A stretch of DNA of 64,000 nucleotides from an uncultured Aquimarina sp. (GTDB taxonomy: Bacteria; Bacteroidota; Bacteroidia; Flavobacteriales; Flavobacteriaceae), in contig CANMFM010000004.1 of the NCBI GenBank assembly GCA_947497175.1, positions 744,001 through 808,000 of the forward strand, in the 5' to 3' direction. Shown here piece by piece: positions 19,165-28,663 of the stretch. The notes under the pieces were generated by a model. The model searched no databases. It saw only the letters and a list, made by a program, of their open reading frames with translations, and was not told where the DNA came from. Made by a program: the position numbers and the translations under genes. Every line of letters begins with the position of its first letter. Position 1 is the first letter of the stretch.

Positions 19165-20217
19165 ATGCCTGATTTTCATACACTCTCTATAAAGCAAATA
19201 ACCAGAGAAACAGCCAAAGCGGTTTCTATAGAATTTGAAGTGCCCGAGAAATTAAAGAACGACTACTCTTTTATCCCCGGACAATATATTACGATTAAAA
19301 CCAAAATTGATGAAAAAGAAGTTCGCAGAGCCTACTCGATTTGTAGCTCTCCTAAAAGTAATACGTTAAAGGTTGCCGTTAAAGAAGTAGAGAACGGAAC
19401 TTTTTCTGTGATTGCGAATAACAAGCTTAAAACGGGTGATATTTTAGAAGTTCATCCCCCAGAAGGGAATTTTCTTTTAAAACCTAATGCTAATTCTAAT
19501 GCTACCTATGCAGCTTTTGCAGCAGGAAGCGGAATCACGCCAATAATGAGCATGATCAAAGCGGTTTTAGAAGAAGAACCTAACAGTCGTTTTGCATTGG
19601 TCTATGGAAACAAGGCACCTGATGAAACCATATTTCATTCAGAACTTTTAGAACTTCAGGTAAACTATCCGGATCGCTTATTTATCGAATTTGTGTATAG
19701 CAGAAGCCAAGAGGATCATGCGCATTTTGGAAGAATCGAAAAGTCTACCGTAAACTATGTGCTTAAAAACAAGTTTAAGGATACTAATTTTAGCAATTTT
19801 TATTTGTGCGGCCCTGAAGATATGATTAATGCCGTAACCGATATTTTACTGGAGAACGGTGTTGCAAAAGATAAGATTCATTTTGAATTGTTTACCAGCA
19901 GTACTGAAAAGGTTGAAATTGACGCTGATTTAGAAGGAAAAACAGATATTACAGTGTTAGTAGATGATGAAGAGTTTACTTTTGTTATGGATCAAAAAAA
20001 CACGATTCTGGATGCGGCTCTGGATGAAGATATAGATGCGCCATATTCCTGTCAGGGAGGTGTATGCAGCTCATGTATCTGTAGAGTTACTGAAGGTAGC
20101 GCAGTCATGGAAAAAAACAGTATTCTAACCGATGGTGAACTAGCCGAGGGACTGATACTGGCATGCCAGGCACATCCGACATCTACAAAAATTAAGATTG
20201 ATTTTGATGATGTCTAG
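19165..20217 (+). CDS. PaaE-like 2Fe-2S ferredoxin:NAD(P)H oxidoreductase
   Basis: A 350-residue soluble reductase with three parts: an FAD domain with RRAYSICSSP (the flavin-binding R-x-Y-S) near residue 55, an NAD(P) domain with GSGITPIMSM near residue 115, and a C-terminal plant-type ferredoxin with cysteines in SCQGGVCSSCIC plus LACQAHP. It resembles PaaE of the phenylacetyl-CoA epoxidase and related reductases, but no paa genes lie nearby, so the electron acceptor is open. Start chosen by the upstream promoter box. Monocistronic, convergent with the GT9 gene. Confidence 0.88.
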   Translation: MPDFHTLSIKQITRETAKAVSIEFEVPEKLKNDYSFIPGQYITIKTKIDEKEVRRAYSICSSPKSNTLKVAVKEVENGTFSVIANNKLKTGDILEVHPPEGNFLLKPNANSNATYAAFAAGSGITPIMSMIKAVLEEEPNSRFALVYGNKAPDETIFHSELLELQVNYPDRLFIEFVYSRSQEDHAHFGRIEKSTVNYVLKNKFKDTNFSNFYLCGPEDMINAVTDILLENGVAKDKIHFELFTSSTEKVEIDADLEGKTDITVLVDDEEFTFVMDQKNTILDAALDEDIDAPYSCQGGVCSSCICRVTEGSAVMEKNSILTDGELAEGLILACQAHPTSTKIKIDFDDV

Positions 20218-20278
20218 TAAAATAAGACATTGATCACTTTCTTTTCGGATTTGCTCCAGCCCGCCCGATAATTGTATG

Positions 20279-21337
20279 TTACAGTTTACGTAGTGCTTGT
20301 ATCACCGTTTCTGGTTTTATACTATACATCACTTTATCGTACCCTTGCGGAAACTTGTTACCATAAATTGAAGTCGGAATTTGGTCGTATTTAGCCAGGT
20401 TAGGCAAAAGTGCATACGTAACCGGTTGCCCAAATGGCATAAACCCTGTATATGGGTGTGTTACCCCCCATAATGTAATCGTTGGCACCCCGAACATAGC
20501 TGCCAGATGAGCATTACCACTATCCATAGATAACATGGCATCCAAATTACTTATTAGTTTTAGCTCATCTTCAAATGGTAATTTACCGGCAACATTAATA
20601 ACATTATTGTATTTACTGCTAATGTTATTGAGGATATCCGTTTCTCGTTTTCCGCCTCCAAAGAGAAAAATTTCGAATTGATCTTCACGATCCAATTGTT
20701 CAATCACCTCAACCATCAACTCTAATGGATATGTTTTACTTTCATATTGCGCAAAAGGTGCTATTCCTAACCATTTTTTGGTAGAATTTTGAGCTAAGGA
20801 AAGGATATTAGGTGTGAGCGGCTGTTTTTTGGGATGTTTGTGAGTGTTTAAATCTATCGGATAACCCAAGGCCTCAAAAACATCTGCATATCGCTGATGT
20901 GTACTTTTAAGCTGAACAAACACCTTATTTTGTACTCTGGTAAGGGCTTTTTTTTCTGCTCTTCCTTTATCAATTTGTACCGTTTTTATTCCTTTTAATG
21001 ACAAAAGAGTCTTTAAAATATTAGATCTTAAAACATTATGCAGGTCTGCAACAGCACTGATCCCTAACGTATATAGCTCGCTGGATAATCGTGTAAGCCC
21101 TACTATGCCTTTATGTTTTCCATTAACATCTGCATGGTAAACCTCGAGATTATCAATTCCCGAAAACATAGGCGCAAAGAATTTTCGTGTAAGAACGGTA
21201 AGCTTTACATCTGGATAAGTATCTCTAAATACTCGTAATACGGGGACAGTCATAGCAACATCTCCCATTGCCGAAAGACGAACAACCAGAATGTTTTTTT
21301 CTGATTGTTCGGGTCTATCGATATTATTTTTCACCAC
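20279..21337 (-). CDS. GT9-family glycosyltransferase (heptosyltransferase-like)
   Basis: A 352-residue protein related to ADP-heptose:LPS heptosyltransferases (WaaC/WaaF). The N-terminal ILVVRLSAMGDVAMTVPVL and the C-terminal MDSGNAHLAAMFGVPTITLWG are the two GT9 signatures. It would add a sugar to the lipopolysaccharide core on the cytoplasmic face. The frame has no ATG before the first motif; tandem GTGs at 21337 and 21334 are the likely starts. It overlaps the DUF4254 gene by 14 bases. Donor sugar not certain. Confidence 0.88.
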   Translation of the reverse strand: MVKNNIDRPEQSEKNILVVRLSAMGDVAMTVPVLRVFRDTYPDVKLTVLTRKFFAPMFSGIDNLEVYHADVNGKHKGIVGLTRLSSELYTLGISAVADLHNVLRSNILKTLLSLKGIKTVQIDKGRAEKKALTRVQNKVFVQLKSTHQRYADVFEALGYPIDLNTHKHPKKQPLTPNILSLAQNSTKKWLGIAPFAQYESKTYPLELMVEVIEQLDREDQFEIFLFGGGKRETDILNNISSKYNNVINVAGKLPFEDELKLISNLDAMLSMDSGNAHLAAMFGVPTITLWGVTHPYTGFMPFGQPVTYALLPNLAKYDQIPTSIYGNKFPQGYDKVMYSIKPETVIQALRKL

Positions 21338-21932
21338 GCAATACCGGATTTAATTCATCATCATTATACATCTTCATTTGCTTATATACTTTCATATATT
21401 TATCCCCTCTTTCTATATCATTTAATAATGTATCAATTGCTGTAGATAAATCTACTTGTTGCTCGAGCAATACATTAAGTTTTTTACGACATGTTTCTTT
21501 ATGATTATCTGATGCTTCTTCTCGCACGGTTTCCTGGTGCATGTGGTACACTTTTAAAGCAAGAATAGATAATCTATCTACACCCCAGGCAGGGCTTTCG
21601 GTATTAATGGTCGCATCTGGTTTTGGAGTAACGTCTTTATATTTTTCTAAAAAATAACTATCGATATACTCTACCATATCTGTTCGATCCTGATTTGAAG
21701 CATCTATTTGTCTTTTTAGTTTTAAAGCTGCTACGGGATCAATTTCTGGATCGCGTATAATATCTTCATAATGCCACTGCACCGTGTCAATCCAGCATTT
21801 TCTATATAATAAATGTTCGATAACCTGTGATTTACTATCATACGGATTTGAAAATTCTTGATCTACACTATCAATCACATGATACGTATCTATAACTTCT
21901 TTAAAAATGGTATTTGCTTTATCGGTAAACAT
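21324..21932 (-). CDS. DUF4254 protein
   Basis: A 202-residue cytoplasmic, mostly helical protein of the Bacteroidota family DUF4254, often located next to heptosyltransferase-like genes, as here with a 14-base overlap. It has paired conserved segments such as HLLYRKCWIDTVQWHYED and NTESPAWGVDRLSILALK. No catalytic motif is recognised; the overlap suggests that it works with the GT9 enzyme. Confidence 0.8.
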   Translation of the reverse strand: MFTDKANTIFKEVIDTYHVIDSVDQEFSNPYDSKSQVIEHLLYRKCWIDTVQWHYEDIIRDPEIDPVAALKLKRQIDASNQDRTDMVEYIDSYFLEKYKDVTPKPDATINTESPAWGVDRLSILALKVYHMHQETVREEASDNHKETCRKKLNVLLEQQVDLSTAIDTLLNDIERGDKYMKVYKQMKMYNDDELNPVLRGEK

Positions 21933-21960
21933 ATATGCTATTGTTTTTTTCTAAGAGCTA

Positions 21961-21968
21961 CAAAGGTA
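21961..21968 (-). promoter_or_regulatory. Candidate -7 box for DUF4254-GT9 genes
   Basis: Minus-strand TACCTTTG, a full TAnnTTTG match, ending 29 bases before ATG 21932. No clear -33 element. Confidence 0.45.
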
Positions 21969-22054
21969 TTATATTTTGTCATAGTATTTGATATATCGCG
22001 ATAAGATCCCTACTGAGAAACATATGTTCCTTGTTGGATCAAATCTATCCTAAA

Positions 22055-22975
22055 CTAAAATAACAAAATTGTGAACGGAAGTAATAGAAACACCCAAATG
22101 TTGATTTCTTTTGCAAATTGATGGTACTCCATTTCTAAATAAGTAGTTCCGATTATGGCCAGAGGTGCAGCAATAAAGAATAATTCGGAAGTATCTTTTT
22201 GAGGCGCAATCAAAACAACGCCAATGGCTAAAATCAAATACACAATGATAAGACGTAATGTTGGTTTAATATTTGTTGGCTTACGATTAAATTTAATAAC
22301 AAAAATTGCCGTAAAAAATAAAATACATATCGCTAAAATCCCAATAGAAAAAAGTTGATTTTTTTCTAAATAACCTTCAAATGAAAACGATATAGGATCT
22401 ATATACTCGTAAAAACTAAAAAACGAGTCGTACATGAGTAATGTAAAACAGTTAGCAAATAAGCATACTACAAGCAAACCAACAAAAGGAATAATCCAAT
22501 TACGATAATTTTTAGGCTCAAAATAAAATACTGCCAAAAACACTAATACCAAAAATCCAATACTCCAAAAATATGCCAGCGATGCTATGCCAATATAGAT
22601 AGAAGTATTGAAGATTTTGGCTTTTATGTTTTTTTCGTTTCTTAAGAGTAATACATTCCATAAGGCAAGTAATAAAAATGCATTAGATATCAAAACTGGA
22701 AGATTTGTTAATGAAGTAGTCAGTATCCCGGTTAGAAAGGCATATAGTAAAATCGTATGGGTTCCCTTGTTTGTAAGATCGTTCTTTTGGGTAGTAAAAT
22801 GCAATATTAACATCGGAAGGATGTACAACAAAATCGACAATAAGAATAAAAGTACTTCGCTGATTTCTACAATAAACCCTTTTTTGTAATGTGCCAATCC
22901 AAGGAGAATAAGCATATACAATGCGACAAGAATGTAATTAATGGGTTTTGATTTACTAAAAAAGCTTGATAACAC
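22055..22975 (-). CDS. DUF6427 integral membrane protein
   Basis: A 306-residue protein with roughly ten hydrophobic segments. The opening FFSKSKPINYILV matches DUF6427, a flavobacterial membrane family of unknown function. The only plausible start is GTG at 22975, because a TAG stop lies just upstream and no ATG is near. It is divergent from the DUF6341 gene across a 127-base region carrying a promoter box and a palindrome. Confidence 0.7.
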   Translation of the reverse strand: MLSSFFSKSKPINYILVALYMLILLGLAHYKKGFIVEISEVLLFLLSILLYILPMLILHFTTQKNDLTNKGTHTILLYAFLTGILTTSLTNLPVLISNAFLLLALWNVLLLRNEKNIKAKIFNTSIYIGIASLAYFWSIGFLVLVFLAVFYFEPKNYRNWIIPFVGLLVVCLFANCFTLLMYDSFFSFYEYIDPISFSFEGYLEKNQLFSIGILAICILFFTAIFVIKFNRKPTNIKPTLRLIIVYLILAIGVVLIAPQKDTSELFFIAAPLAIIGTTYLEMEYHQFAKEINIWVFLLLPFTILLF

Positions 22976-22986
22976 TACTATTTTTT

Positions 22987-22994
22987 ATATTTTT
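22987..22994 (+). promoter_or_regulatory. Candidate -7 box upstream of the DUF6341 gene
   Basis: TATTTTTG followed by C, a full TAnnTTTG match. A perfect 8-base palindrome follows at 23001-23020 (arms aacaatat/atattgtt, four-base loop), just past where transcription would start and so placed like an operator. A second match, TATTTTTG at 23091-23098, lies only 4 bases before the ATG. Confidence 0.4.
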
Positions 22995-23102
22995 GCATCA
23001 TAACAATATTATGATATTGTTTTGGATAATTGTTAAACTAATTTATAAAAAGTTTTTAGACTCTTTTACAGGCTTTTTATAACCCAAGCATATTTTTGAA
23101 TT

Positions 23103-23333
23103 ATGAAAGAATTTTTTGAAGCTATCGAATCACTTTTTGTAGATGGATTATTTGCTCCTTTAGATGCATTAAGGGCATTAGAGTTAGAAAGCTGGTCTGC
23201 TGCCAACATCATTAACTGGGTTTTTATGGCCATTGGATTTGTTGCATTTTTCTATTGGATGAAAGAGTTGAAAAAGTTTAATGATAATAACGAAGAAAAT
23301 AGAGATCCTAAAGCACATTCATTTTTAGAATAA
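23103..23333 (+). CDS. DUF6341 small membrane protein
   Basis: A 76-residue protein with one membrane segment at about 37-56, an amphipathic N-terminal region (LFVDGLFAPLDALRALE) and a charged tail ending HSFLE. It corresponds to the flavobacterial family DUF6341. Some databases label such proteins uracil phosphoribosyltransferase, but it is far too short and has no PRPP-binding motif, so I reject that name. It is followed by a bidirectional terminator shared with purD. Confidence 0.7.
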   Translation: MKEFFEAIESLFVDGLFAPLDALRALELESWSAANIINWVFMAIGFVAFFYWMKELKKFNDNNEENRDPKAHSFLE

Positions 23334-23362
23334 GTTTTATTGTCTTCTAGTATTAAGAAAAC

Positions 23363-23397
23363 AAAAAACTCGTATACCAGAAATATACGAGTTTTTT
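23363..23397. terminator. Bidirectional terminator between DUF6341 and purD
   Basis: A perfect 14-base stem (23363-23376 with 23384-23397) with a 7-base loop; A-run on one side and T-run on the other. It serves the plus-strand DUF6341 gene and the minus-strand purD gene, whose stop is 18 bases away. Confidence 0.88.
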
Positions 23398-23414
23398 GTT
23401 TTGTCCTTTAATTC

Positions 23415-24686
23415 TTATAAATCGAATCCTAGGTCTTTTCTAAAATATATCTTATCAAAATGTAACTTTTCTATATTTTGATAAGATTTTTTTAATGCTT
23501 TTCTGAAATCTTCGTCCAGTGATGTTACTGCTATCACTCTACCACCATTAGTAAGTACTTTATCCCCTTCAAGTTTGGTGCCTGCATGAAAAACAATAGC
23601 ATCTGTTATGGTATCAATGCCTGTAATTTCTTTTCCTTTTTCATAAGCTTCTGGATATCCTCCAGAAACTGTCATTACTGTTGTAGCACTTCGCTGATCA
23701 ATTTCTAAATTGACTGTATCCAGAGATTGATTTCCTACATGCTGAAATAGTTTTACCAAATCTGTTTTTACGCGTGGCAGTACTGCTTCAGTTTCAGGAT
23801 CACCCATACGTACGTTATATTCGATTACCTTTGGATCATCACCTACTTTGATAAGACCAATAAAAATAAAGCCTTTATAATCGATTTTTTCTTGTACTAA
23901 TCCGTTTACGGTAGGCTTGATGATCTGTTCTTCTATTTTCTTCATAAATACAGAATCTGCAAATGGTACAGGGGATATGGCGCCCATGCCCCCAGTATTA
24001 AGTCCCGTATCTCCTTCACCAATACGTTTATAATCTTTGGCAGTTGGAAGGGTTAGATAATTTTTGCCGTCAGTGAGTACAAAAACACTAAGTTCTATAC
24101 CCTCGAGAAACTCTTCGATAACTACTTTTTCGCTGGCAGCTCCAAATTTTTTGTTGGTCAGCATATTTTCCAGCTCAGATTTAGCTTCTTCGATTTCCTG
24201 AAGTATTAATACGCCTTTACCCGCTGCAAGGCCATCTGCTTTAAGCACGTAAGGAGGGTGCAATGTTTCTAGAAACATTTTTCCAGCTTCCAGACTTTCA
24301 ACAGTAAAACTTTGATATGCAGCTGTTGGAATGTTATGCATAGCCATGAACTCTTTAGCTCGTTCTTTACTTCCTTCTAACAGCGCTCCTCTTTTTGAAG
24401 GTCCAATAACAATTACATTACTTAGTTTAGGGTCATCAGAAAAGAAGTTAGATATTCCATTCACCAAAGGATCTTCTGGGCCCACTACGACCATCTCAAT
24501 ATTCTCTTTGATCACTAGATATTTAATCGCTTTAAAATCATTGACTGAAATAGCTATGTTGTTGGCAATTGCCGCTGTTCCAGCATTGCCTGGTGCAACA
24601 AATAATGCATCACACAATTCGCTTTGTGCGATTTTATATGCAAATGTATGTTCTCTTCCTCCTGATCCCAGTACTAAAATGTTCAT
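23415..24686 (-). CDS. purD: Phosphoribosylamine-glycine ligase
   Basis: A 423-residue ATP-grasp enzyme that joins phosphoribosylamine and glycine, the second step of purine synthesis. The N-terminal MNILVLGSGGREHTFAYK, the central KADGLAAGKGV ATP-grasp loop and YNVRMGDPETEAVLPR are diagnostic. Length is usual. Single gene with a candidate promoter at 24715-24722 and a strong terminator. Confidence 0.98.
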   Translation of the reverse strand: MNILVLGSGGREHTFAYKIAQSELCDALFVAPGNAGTAAIANNIAISVNDFKAIKYLVIKENIEMVVVGPEDPLVNGISNFFSDDPKLSNVIVIGPSKRGALLEGSKERAKEFMAMHNIPTAAYQSFTVESLEAGKMFLETLHPPYVLKADGLAAGKGVLILQEIEEAKSELENMLTNKKFGAASEKVVIEEFLEGIELSVFVLTDGKNYLTLPTAKDYKRIGEGDTGLNTGGMGAISPVPFADSVFMKKIEEQIIKPTVNGLVQEKIDYKGFIFIGLIKVGDDPKVIEYNVRMGDPETEAVLPRVKTDLVKLFQHVGNQSLDTVNLEIDQRSATTVMTVSGGYPEAYEKGKEITGIDTITDAIVFHAGTKLEGDKVLTNGGRVIAVTSLDEDFRKALKKSYQNIEKLHFDKIYFRKDLGFDL

Positions 24687-24714
24687 GATGTATGTGACTT
24701 GATTTTTAAGGCTT

Positions 24715-24722
24715 CAAAAATA
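24715..24722 (-). promoter_or_regulatory. Candidate -7 box for purD
   Basis: Minus-strand TATTTTTG, a full TAnnTTTG match, 29 bases before ATG 24686. No -33 element is clear. Confidence 0.4.
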
Positions 24723-24903
24723 GTTTATTCGTTTTTGTATTACTAATGGTTTACAGTAAAAACTTGAGTTCTAACGTAACATTTTCGCAATCGATAGTAT
24801 AATACGACACTAGTATGATCGTATCATAGATGTAATCACAGTACTCCTGGATGCGTTTTTAAGTGATTTCTAAGAAAAGTAGTACTGTTTTTCCATGGTG
24901 TTC

Positions 24904-26235
24904 TTAACCATGTTCTCTTACCACAGGCTCGTTACGTATAATTCTACTGCTTAGAATACTTCTCTTTTTTAATAGTAAAGGAATTATAATCGATAAAAAC
25001 ACGATGCCATTGAACCTAACCAGCATTGATTCAAAAAAAAGTGAAATAAATAAAATCAGAAATACAGAAAGTTCATTTCTACTTCTGTTCATTCTAAGGG
25101 CAAGCAAAACAAAGATATTTGTTAAAACCCCAAATCCAATAATGCCTGTTTGTAAAAACGTTTGAAGAAATTGATTATGGGCATTGTATTGATTATTGTA
25201 ATTATGAAAATAATTCAGTTCCTTATATTTTTGCATTAAGACTTCGTTAGTATCTCCTACTCCATACCCTAACAAAGGGGCCTCTTCTATTAATTTGATA
25301 CTGGCATGCCAGGTAAGTAATCGTGATTTTTCTACTGTTGTATTATCAATTTTTGGGTTTGCTTCAAGTTCGGTCACATTTGAATAAAAATCAAAAACTC
25401 TGGGATTCTTTAAAAACACAATTACCCCAAGAAGAAATACTATAGTCATTGTGTATTTCTTGCTTTTATCTGATATGCTAAAAATTAGCAACAAACACAT
25501 CAGGGCTAAAATTAAATATGCGGCTATAGAAGCCAACAAAAAAAGGTATAAAAACAGTATAACTACAACAACAACCTGTTTTCTGGACTGAAGATTCTTT
25601 TTTAGATAATAGCTTAAAACTAAAAGAATATAAAGCGAGACATAATTGGGGTTTACTAATGATGAAAATTCTGCTCCTATGAAATAATTCCAACCGTGAA
25701 AAAAAGCGCTAAAAATTAAAGAAATCATCTCTAAAGAGGATTCAAAAATAATTTCGTCTTTTATAATTAGTATACAATGATACAGCGCAATCGAAAGATT
25801 TATAAAAAAAGATAGTAGTAACCCAAGAAGCAAAAAATCAAATAATTTTTTTACTGCAGCAGCATCTTCTTTTACGTATAAAAAAATGATTGGGAAAAAG
25901 AATAATGCTAATGACCGCTGTATTAAATTAATTCCATCAAACACGTTATCTGTATAGATTAGACTAATTAACATTAGCAGAAAATATAATGGAAATAATA
26001 ATAGTGCTTTATTATCTAGAACCATTTTTTTATTAGATCTAAGAACATTGATAACTCCAAGGATAATTGAGATAATAAAAAAAGGGGTCGAGAGATTGAT
26101 CCCAAGGGGTAATAGAAAAAAAGCAGCATAAAGACTATTCCAAAAAATGGTTAGTACCCAATCTTGCTCTTCTATATAAAGCATTCGGGTCAATCTAGAC
26201 GATATATTGCTTAATCCTGTGATAGAGGGTTTCAT
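24904..26235 (-). CDS. O-antigen ligase/polymerase family membrane protein (Wzy_C)
   Basis: A 443-residue protein with about 12 hydrophobic segments and the large periplasmic loop containing APLLGYGVGDTNEV and NAHNQFLQTFLQTGI, the Wzy_C/WaaL signature with its conserved histidine. Such proteins either polymerise lipid-linked O-units or ligate the finished chain to lipid A-core or protein. It is the last gene of the glycan locus and is paralogous to the protein at 30680-31897. Which one is the ligase cannot be told from sequence. Confidence 0.82.
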   Translation of the reverse strand: MKPSITGLSNISSRLTRMLYIEEQDWVLTIFWNSLYAAFFLLPLGINLSTPFFIISIILGVINVLRSNKKMVLDNKALLLFPLYFLLMLISLIYTDNVFDGINLIQRSLALFFFPIIFLYVKEDAAAVKKLFDFLLLGLLLSFFINLSIALYHCILIIKDEIIFESSLEMISLIFSAFFHGWNYFIGAEFSSLVNPNYVSLYILLVLSYYLKKNLQSRKQVVVVVILFLYLFLLASIAAYLILALMCLLLIFSISDKSKKYTMTIVFLLGVIVFLKNPRVFDFYSNVTELEANPKIDNTTVEKSRLLTWHASIKLIEEAPLLGYGVGDTNEVLMQKYKELNYFHNYNNQYNAHNQFLQTFLQTGIIGFGVLTNIFVLLALRMNRSRNELSVFLILFISLFFESMLVRFNGIVFLSIIIPLLLKKRSILSSRIIRNEPVVREHG

Positions 26236-26325
26236 TAATGGCCCATTAAATATATTTGATGAGAATTAGTAGTTCCATTTCTGTAGTATAAACGTAATAC
26301 ATCTGCATCTAGTGTAAATAGCTGT

Positions 26326-27672
26326 CTAATAAGCCTTTTCTTCTCCTTTTATAGCATTAATAGCCGTAAGCGTTACAATTTTAATATCTAATAATAAGGA
26401 CCAGTTTTCTACATAAAAAATATCGTACTTAACCCGATTAATAATGTCTTTATTTGTCTCTATTTCTCCTCTAAAACCACTCACTTGTGCTAACCCGGTT
26501 ATTCCAGGTTTCACGAAATGGCGTACCATAAATTTATCCACTCGTTGCGCAAACTCTTCATTATGCTTTACCATATGCGGTCTTGGGCCTACTACAGACA
26601 TGTCTCCTTTTAAGACATTAATAAATTGAGGTAATTCATCGATACTGGTTCTTCTAATAAATTTACCAACTCTTGTGATTCGCGCATCACCTTTTGTTGC
26701 TTGATTTGTGCTTTTACTCGGTTTCATTGACCGGTATTTATAACAATAAAATTCACGATAATCCAAACCATTACGGCGTTGTTTAAAAAATACCGGACCT
26801 CTGGATTCGATTTGAATTAGAAGGGCAATTAATGGAGTTAACCAAGAAAGGATACAAATCAAAACAAAAAGTGATAATACAATATCAAAAGCTCGTTTAA
26901 AAAATTTATTTATTGAATCATCGAGAGGTATTTCACGAAATGATAATACCGGAATATATTCGTAATAATTAAAGATTAATTTTTTTGTGAATATATCTTT
27001 GTTATCAGGTATGAATTTCAAAATTTTTAAATTGTTCTCCGTAAAATTTACAACTTCACGTAGCTGATCATTTGATAATTCGGCGATAGAACAATACACT
27101 TCATCTATTTCATTTTCTACGATATAATCAAAACAATCATCCCAACTAAAGTCTTTTTGATGGATACAGAAGTTTTTATGAAACCTATATCCAAATTCAG
27201 GTTTGTTTTGAAAAAAATTAATTAATTGATTTGTTTTAGTATTGTTTCCAATAACCACGACTCTCCTAATATTTCCGCCAAAAACCTCTCTATACTTGGT
27301 TAAAAAATATAGTAAAAGAAATTTAAAGAATGTGACTAAGATTAACACGGTCAAAAAGTACTTACCCATTTCGAATCTGCTAATATTAGATTGTTTGAAG
27401 AAACCAATAAAGGCATAAAGAATTAAGGCAAAAATTAAAAACTGTCGAATTAAGGAAGCGATAATATGTATAACTTTTGAAAATCGCTTTATATCATAAA
27501 ACTTATTTTTAATAGAAAGTATACTCCATAAAACTGAAATATAGATAGAAAACAAAAGATGTTGATCAATATTAGTTTGGAAAAACAACAATGCAGAATT
27601 TATGATTGTTAAGTCTACCAAACAAAATAATGGCTTAATATATACTGAATATCGACCAACTCTATTCTTCAT
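26326..27672 (-). CDS. Polyprenyl-phosphate sugar phosphotransferase that initiates the glycan (WcaJ-like)
   Basis: A 448-residue protein: four or five N-terminal membrane helices (about 13-125), a cytoplasmic CoA-binding-like segment, then another helix near 265-285 and the catalytic bacterial-sugar-transferase domain. That domain has FFKQRRNGLDYREFYCYKYRSM, RRTSIDELPQ and SVVGPRPHMV with the Asp-Glu catalytic pair. It transfers a sugar-1-phosphate onto undecaprenyl phosphate. Sugar identity (glucose, GalNAc, or another) is unknown. It lies 11 bases after the UXS gene. Confidence 0.9.
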   Translation of the reverse strand: MKNRVGRYSVYIKPLFCLVDLTIINSALLFFQTNIDQHLLFSIYISVLWSILSIKNKFYDIKRFSKVIHIIASLIRQFLIFALILYAFIGFFKQSNISRFEMGKYFLTVLILVTFFKFLLLYFLTKYREVFGGNIRRVVVIGNNTKTNQLINFFQNKPEFGYRFHKNFCIHQKDFSWDDCFDYIVENEIDEVYCSIAELSNDQLREVVNFTENNLKILKFIPDNKDIFTKKLIFNYYEYIPVLSFREIPLDDSINKFFKRAFDIVLSLFVLICILSWLTPLIALLIQIESRGPVFFKQRRNGLDYREFYCYKYRSMKPSKSTNQATKGDARITRVGKFIRRTSIDELPQFINVLKGDMSVVGPRPHMVKHNEEFAQRVDKFMVRHFVKPGITGLAQVSGFRGEIETNKDIINRVKYDIFYVENWSLLLDIKIVTLTAINAIKGEEKAY

Positions 27673-27683
27673 ATAATCTTAGA

Positions 27684-28661
27684 TTATTTTTTTAAAAAAT
27701 CTCTGTGTTCACTTTTCTGAAGTTCTTCACTAGAAAAATTTTTAAAATATTCTAATGTTTTTTTCATTCCTTCTGATCTATTCACTTGGGGTTCCCAACC
27801 TAATATTGTCTTGGCCCTAAAAATATCAGGTTGTCTCTGGAGCGGGTCATTAACTGGTAAATCTTTATAAATTACTTTTTGTTCTGTTCCGGTAAGTTTT
27901 ATAATTTCTTCTGCAAAATCTTTGATCGTAATCTCATCTGGGTTACCAATATTTACAGGATATATATAATCACTAAATAACAATCTATAAATTCCTTCTA
28001 CCTGGTCATCAACATAACAAAACGATCGAGTTTGGAGCCCATCTCCAAAAATAGTAAGATCCTCTCCACGTAATGCCTGCCCGATAAATGCCGGCACAAC
28101 TCTTCCATCATTTAATCGCATTCTTGGCCCATAGGTATTAAAAATTCTTACGATCCTGGTTTCTACCCCGTGATACGTATGATACGCCATAGTAATCGAT
28201 TCTTGAAATCGTTTTGCTTCGTCATATACTCCTCGAGGCCCTATGGTGTTTACGTTTCCATAATAATCTTCTGTCTGTGGGTGAACCAGAGGATCACCAT
28301 ATACTTCACTTGTGGATGCGATAAGGATCCTTGCATTTTTCTCTTTTGCCAGGCCTAAAAGATTGTGTGTTCCTAAAGAGCCCACTTTTAGCGTTTGAAT
28401 TGGGATTTTAAGATAATCAATAGGACTTGCCGGAGATGCGAAATGTAGAATATAATCTAATTTCCCTGGAACGTGAACAAATTTACTAACGTCATGGTTA
28501 TAGAACTCAAAGTGTTCTGTTTTGAACAAATGCTCGATATTTTTAAGATCGCCGGTAATAAGATTGTCCATTCCTATAACTTTAAAACCTTCTTTTATAA
28601 ACCGATCACAAAGATGTGATCCTAAAAATCCAGCTGCTCCAGTGATTAAAATCCGCTTCAT
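27684..28661 (-). CDS. UDP-glucuronate decarboxylase (UDP-xylose synthase)
   Basis: A 325-residue extended short-chain dehydrogenase. It has the NAD loop GAAGFLGSH, the T/S-Y-K triad as STSEVYG with YDEAK, and the motifs [18 protein letters not shown] and [13 protein letters not shown], which distinguish UXS from RfbB and GalE. It converts UDP-glucuronate to UDP-xylose. Two bases separate it from the UDP-glucose dehydrogenase gene that would supply its substrate. Length matches single-domain UXS. Confidence 0.92.
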   Translation of the reverse strand: MKRILITGAAGFLGSHLCDRFIKEGFKVIGMDNLITGDLKNIEHLFKTEHFEFYNHDVSKFVHVPGKLDYILHFASPASPIDYLKIPIQTLKVGSLGTHNLLGLAKEKNARILIASTSEVYGDPLVHPQTEDYYGNVNTIGPRGVYDEAKRFQESITMAYHTYHGVETRIVRIFNTYGPRMRLNDGRVVPAFIGQALRGEDLTIFGDGLQTRSFCYVDDQVEGIYRLLFSDYIYPVNIGNPDEITIKDFAEEIIKLTGTEQKVIYKDLPVNDPLQRQPDIFRAKTILGWEPQVNRSEGMKKTLEYFKNFSSEELQKSEHRDFLKK

Positions 28662-28663
28662 AG

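Noticed and set aside
23103..23333. Uracil phosphoribosyltransferase as a name for the DUF6341 protein
   Set aside because: It is 76 residues with a membrane segment and has no PRPP-binding motif.
24894..24912. Hairpin catggt/accatg overlapping the end of the ligase-like gene as terminator
   Set aside because: Short stem with no T-run after it on the minus strand.
27684..28661. Naming this SDR enzyme as another dTDP-glucose dehydratase or GalE
   Set aside because: It carries the UXS-specific [14 protein letters not shown] and [10 protein letters not shown] segments and is next to ugd.
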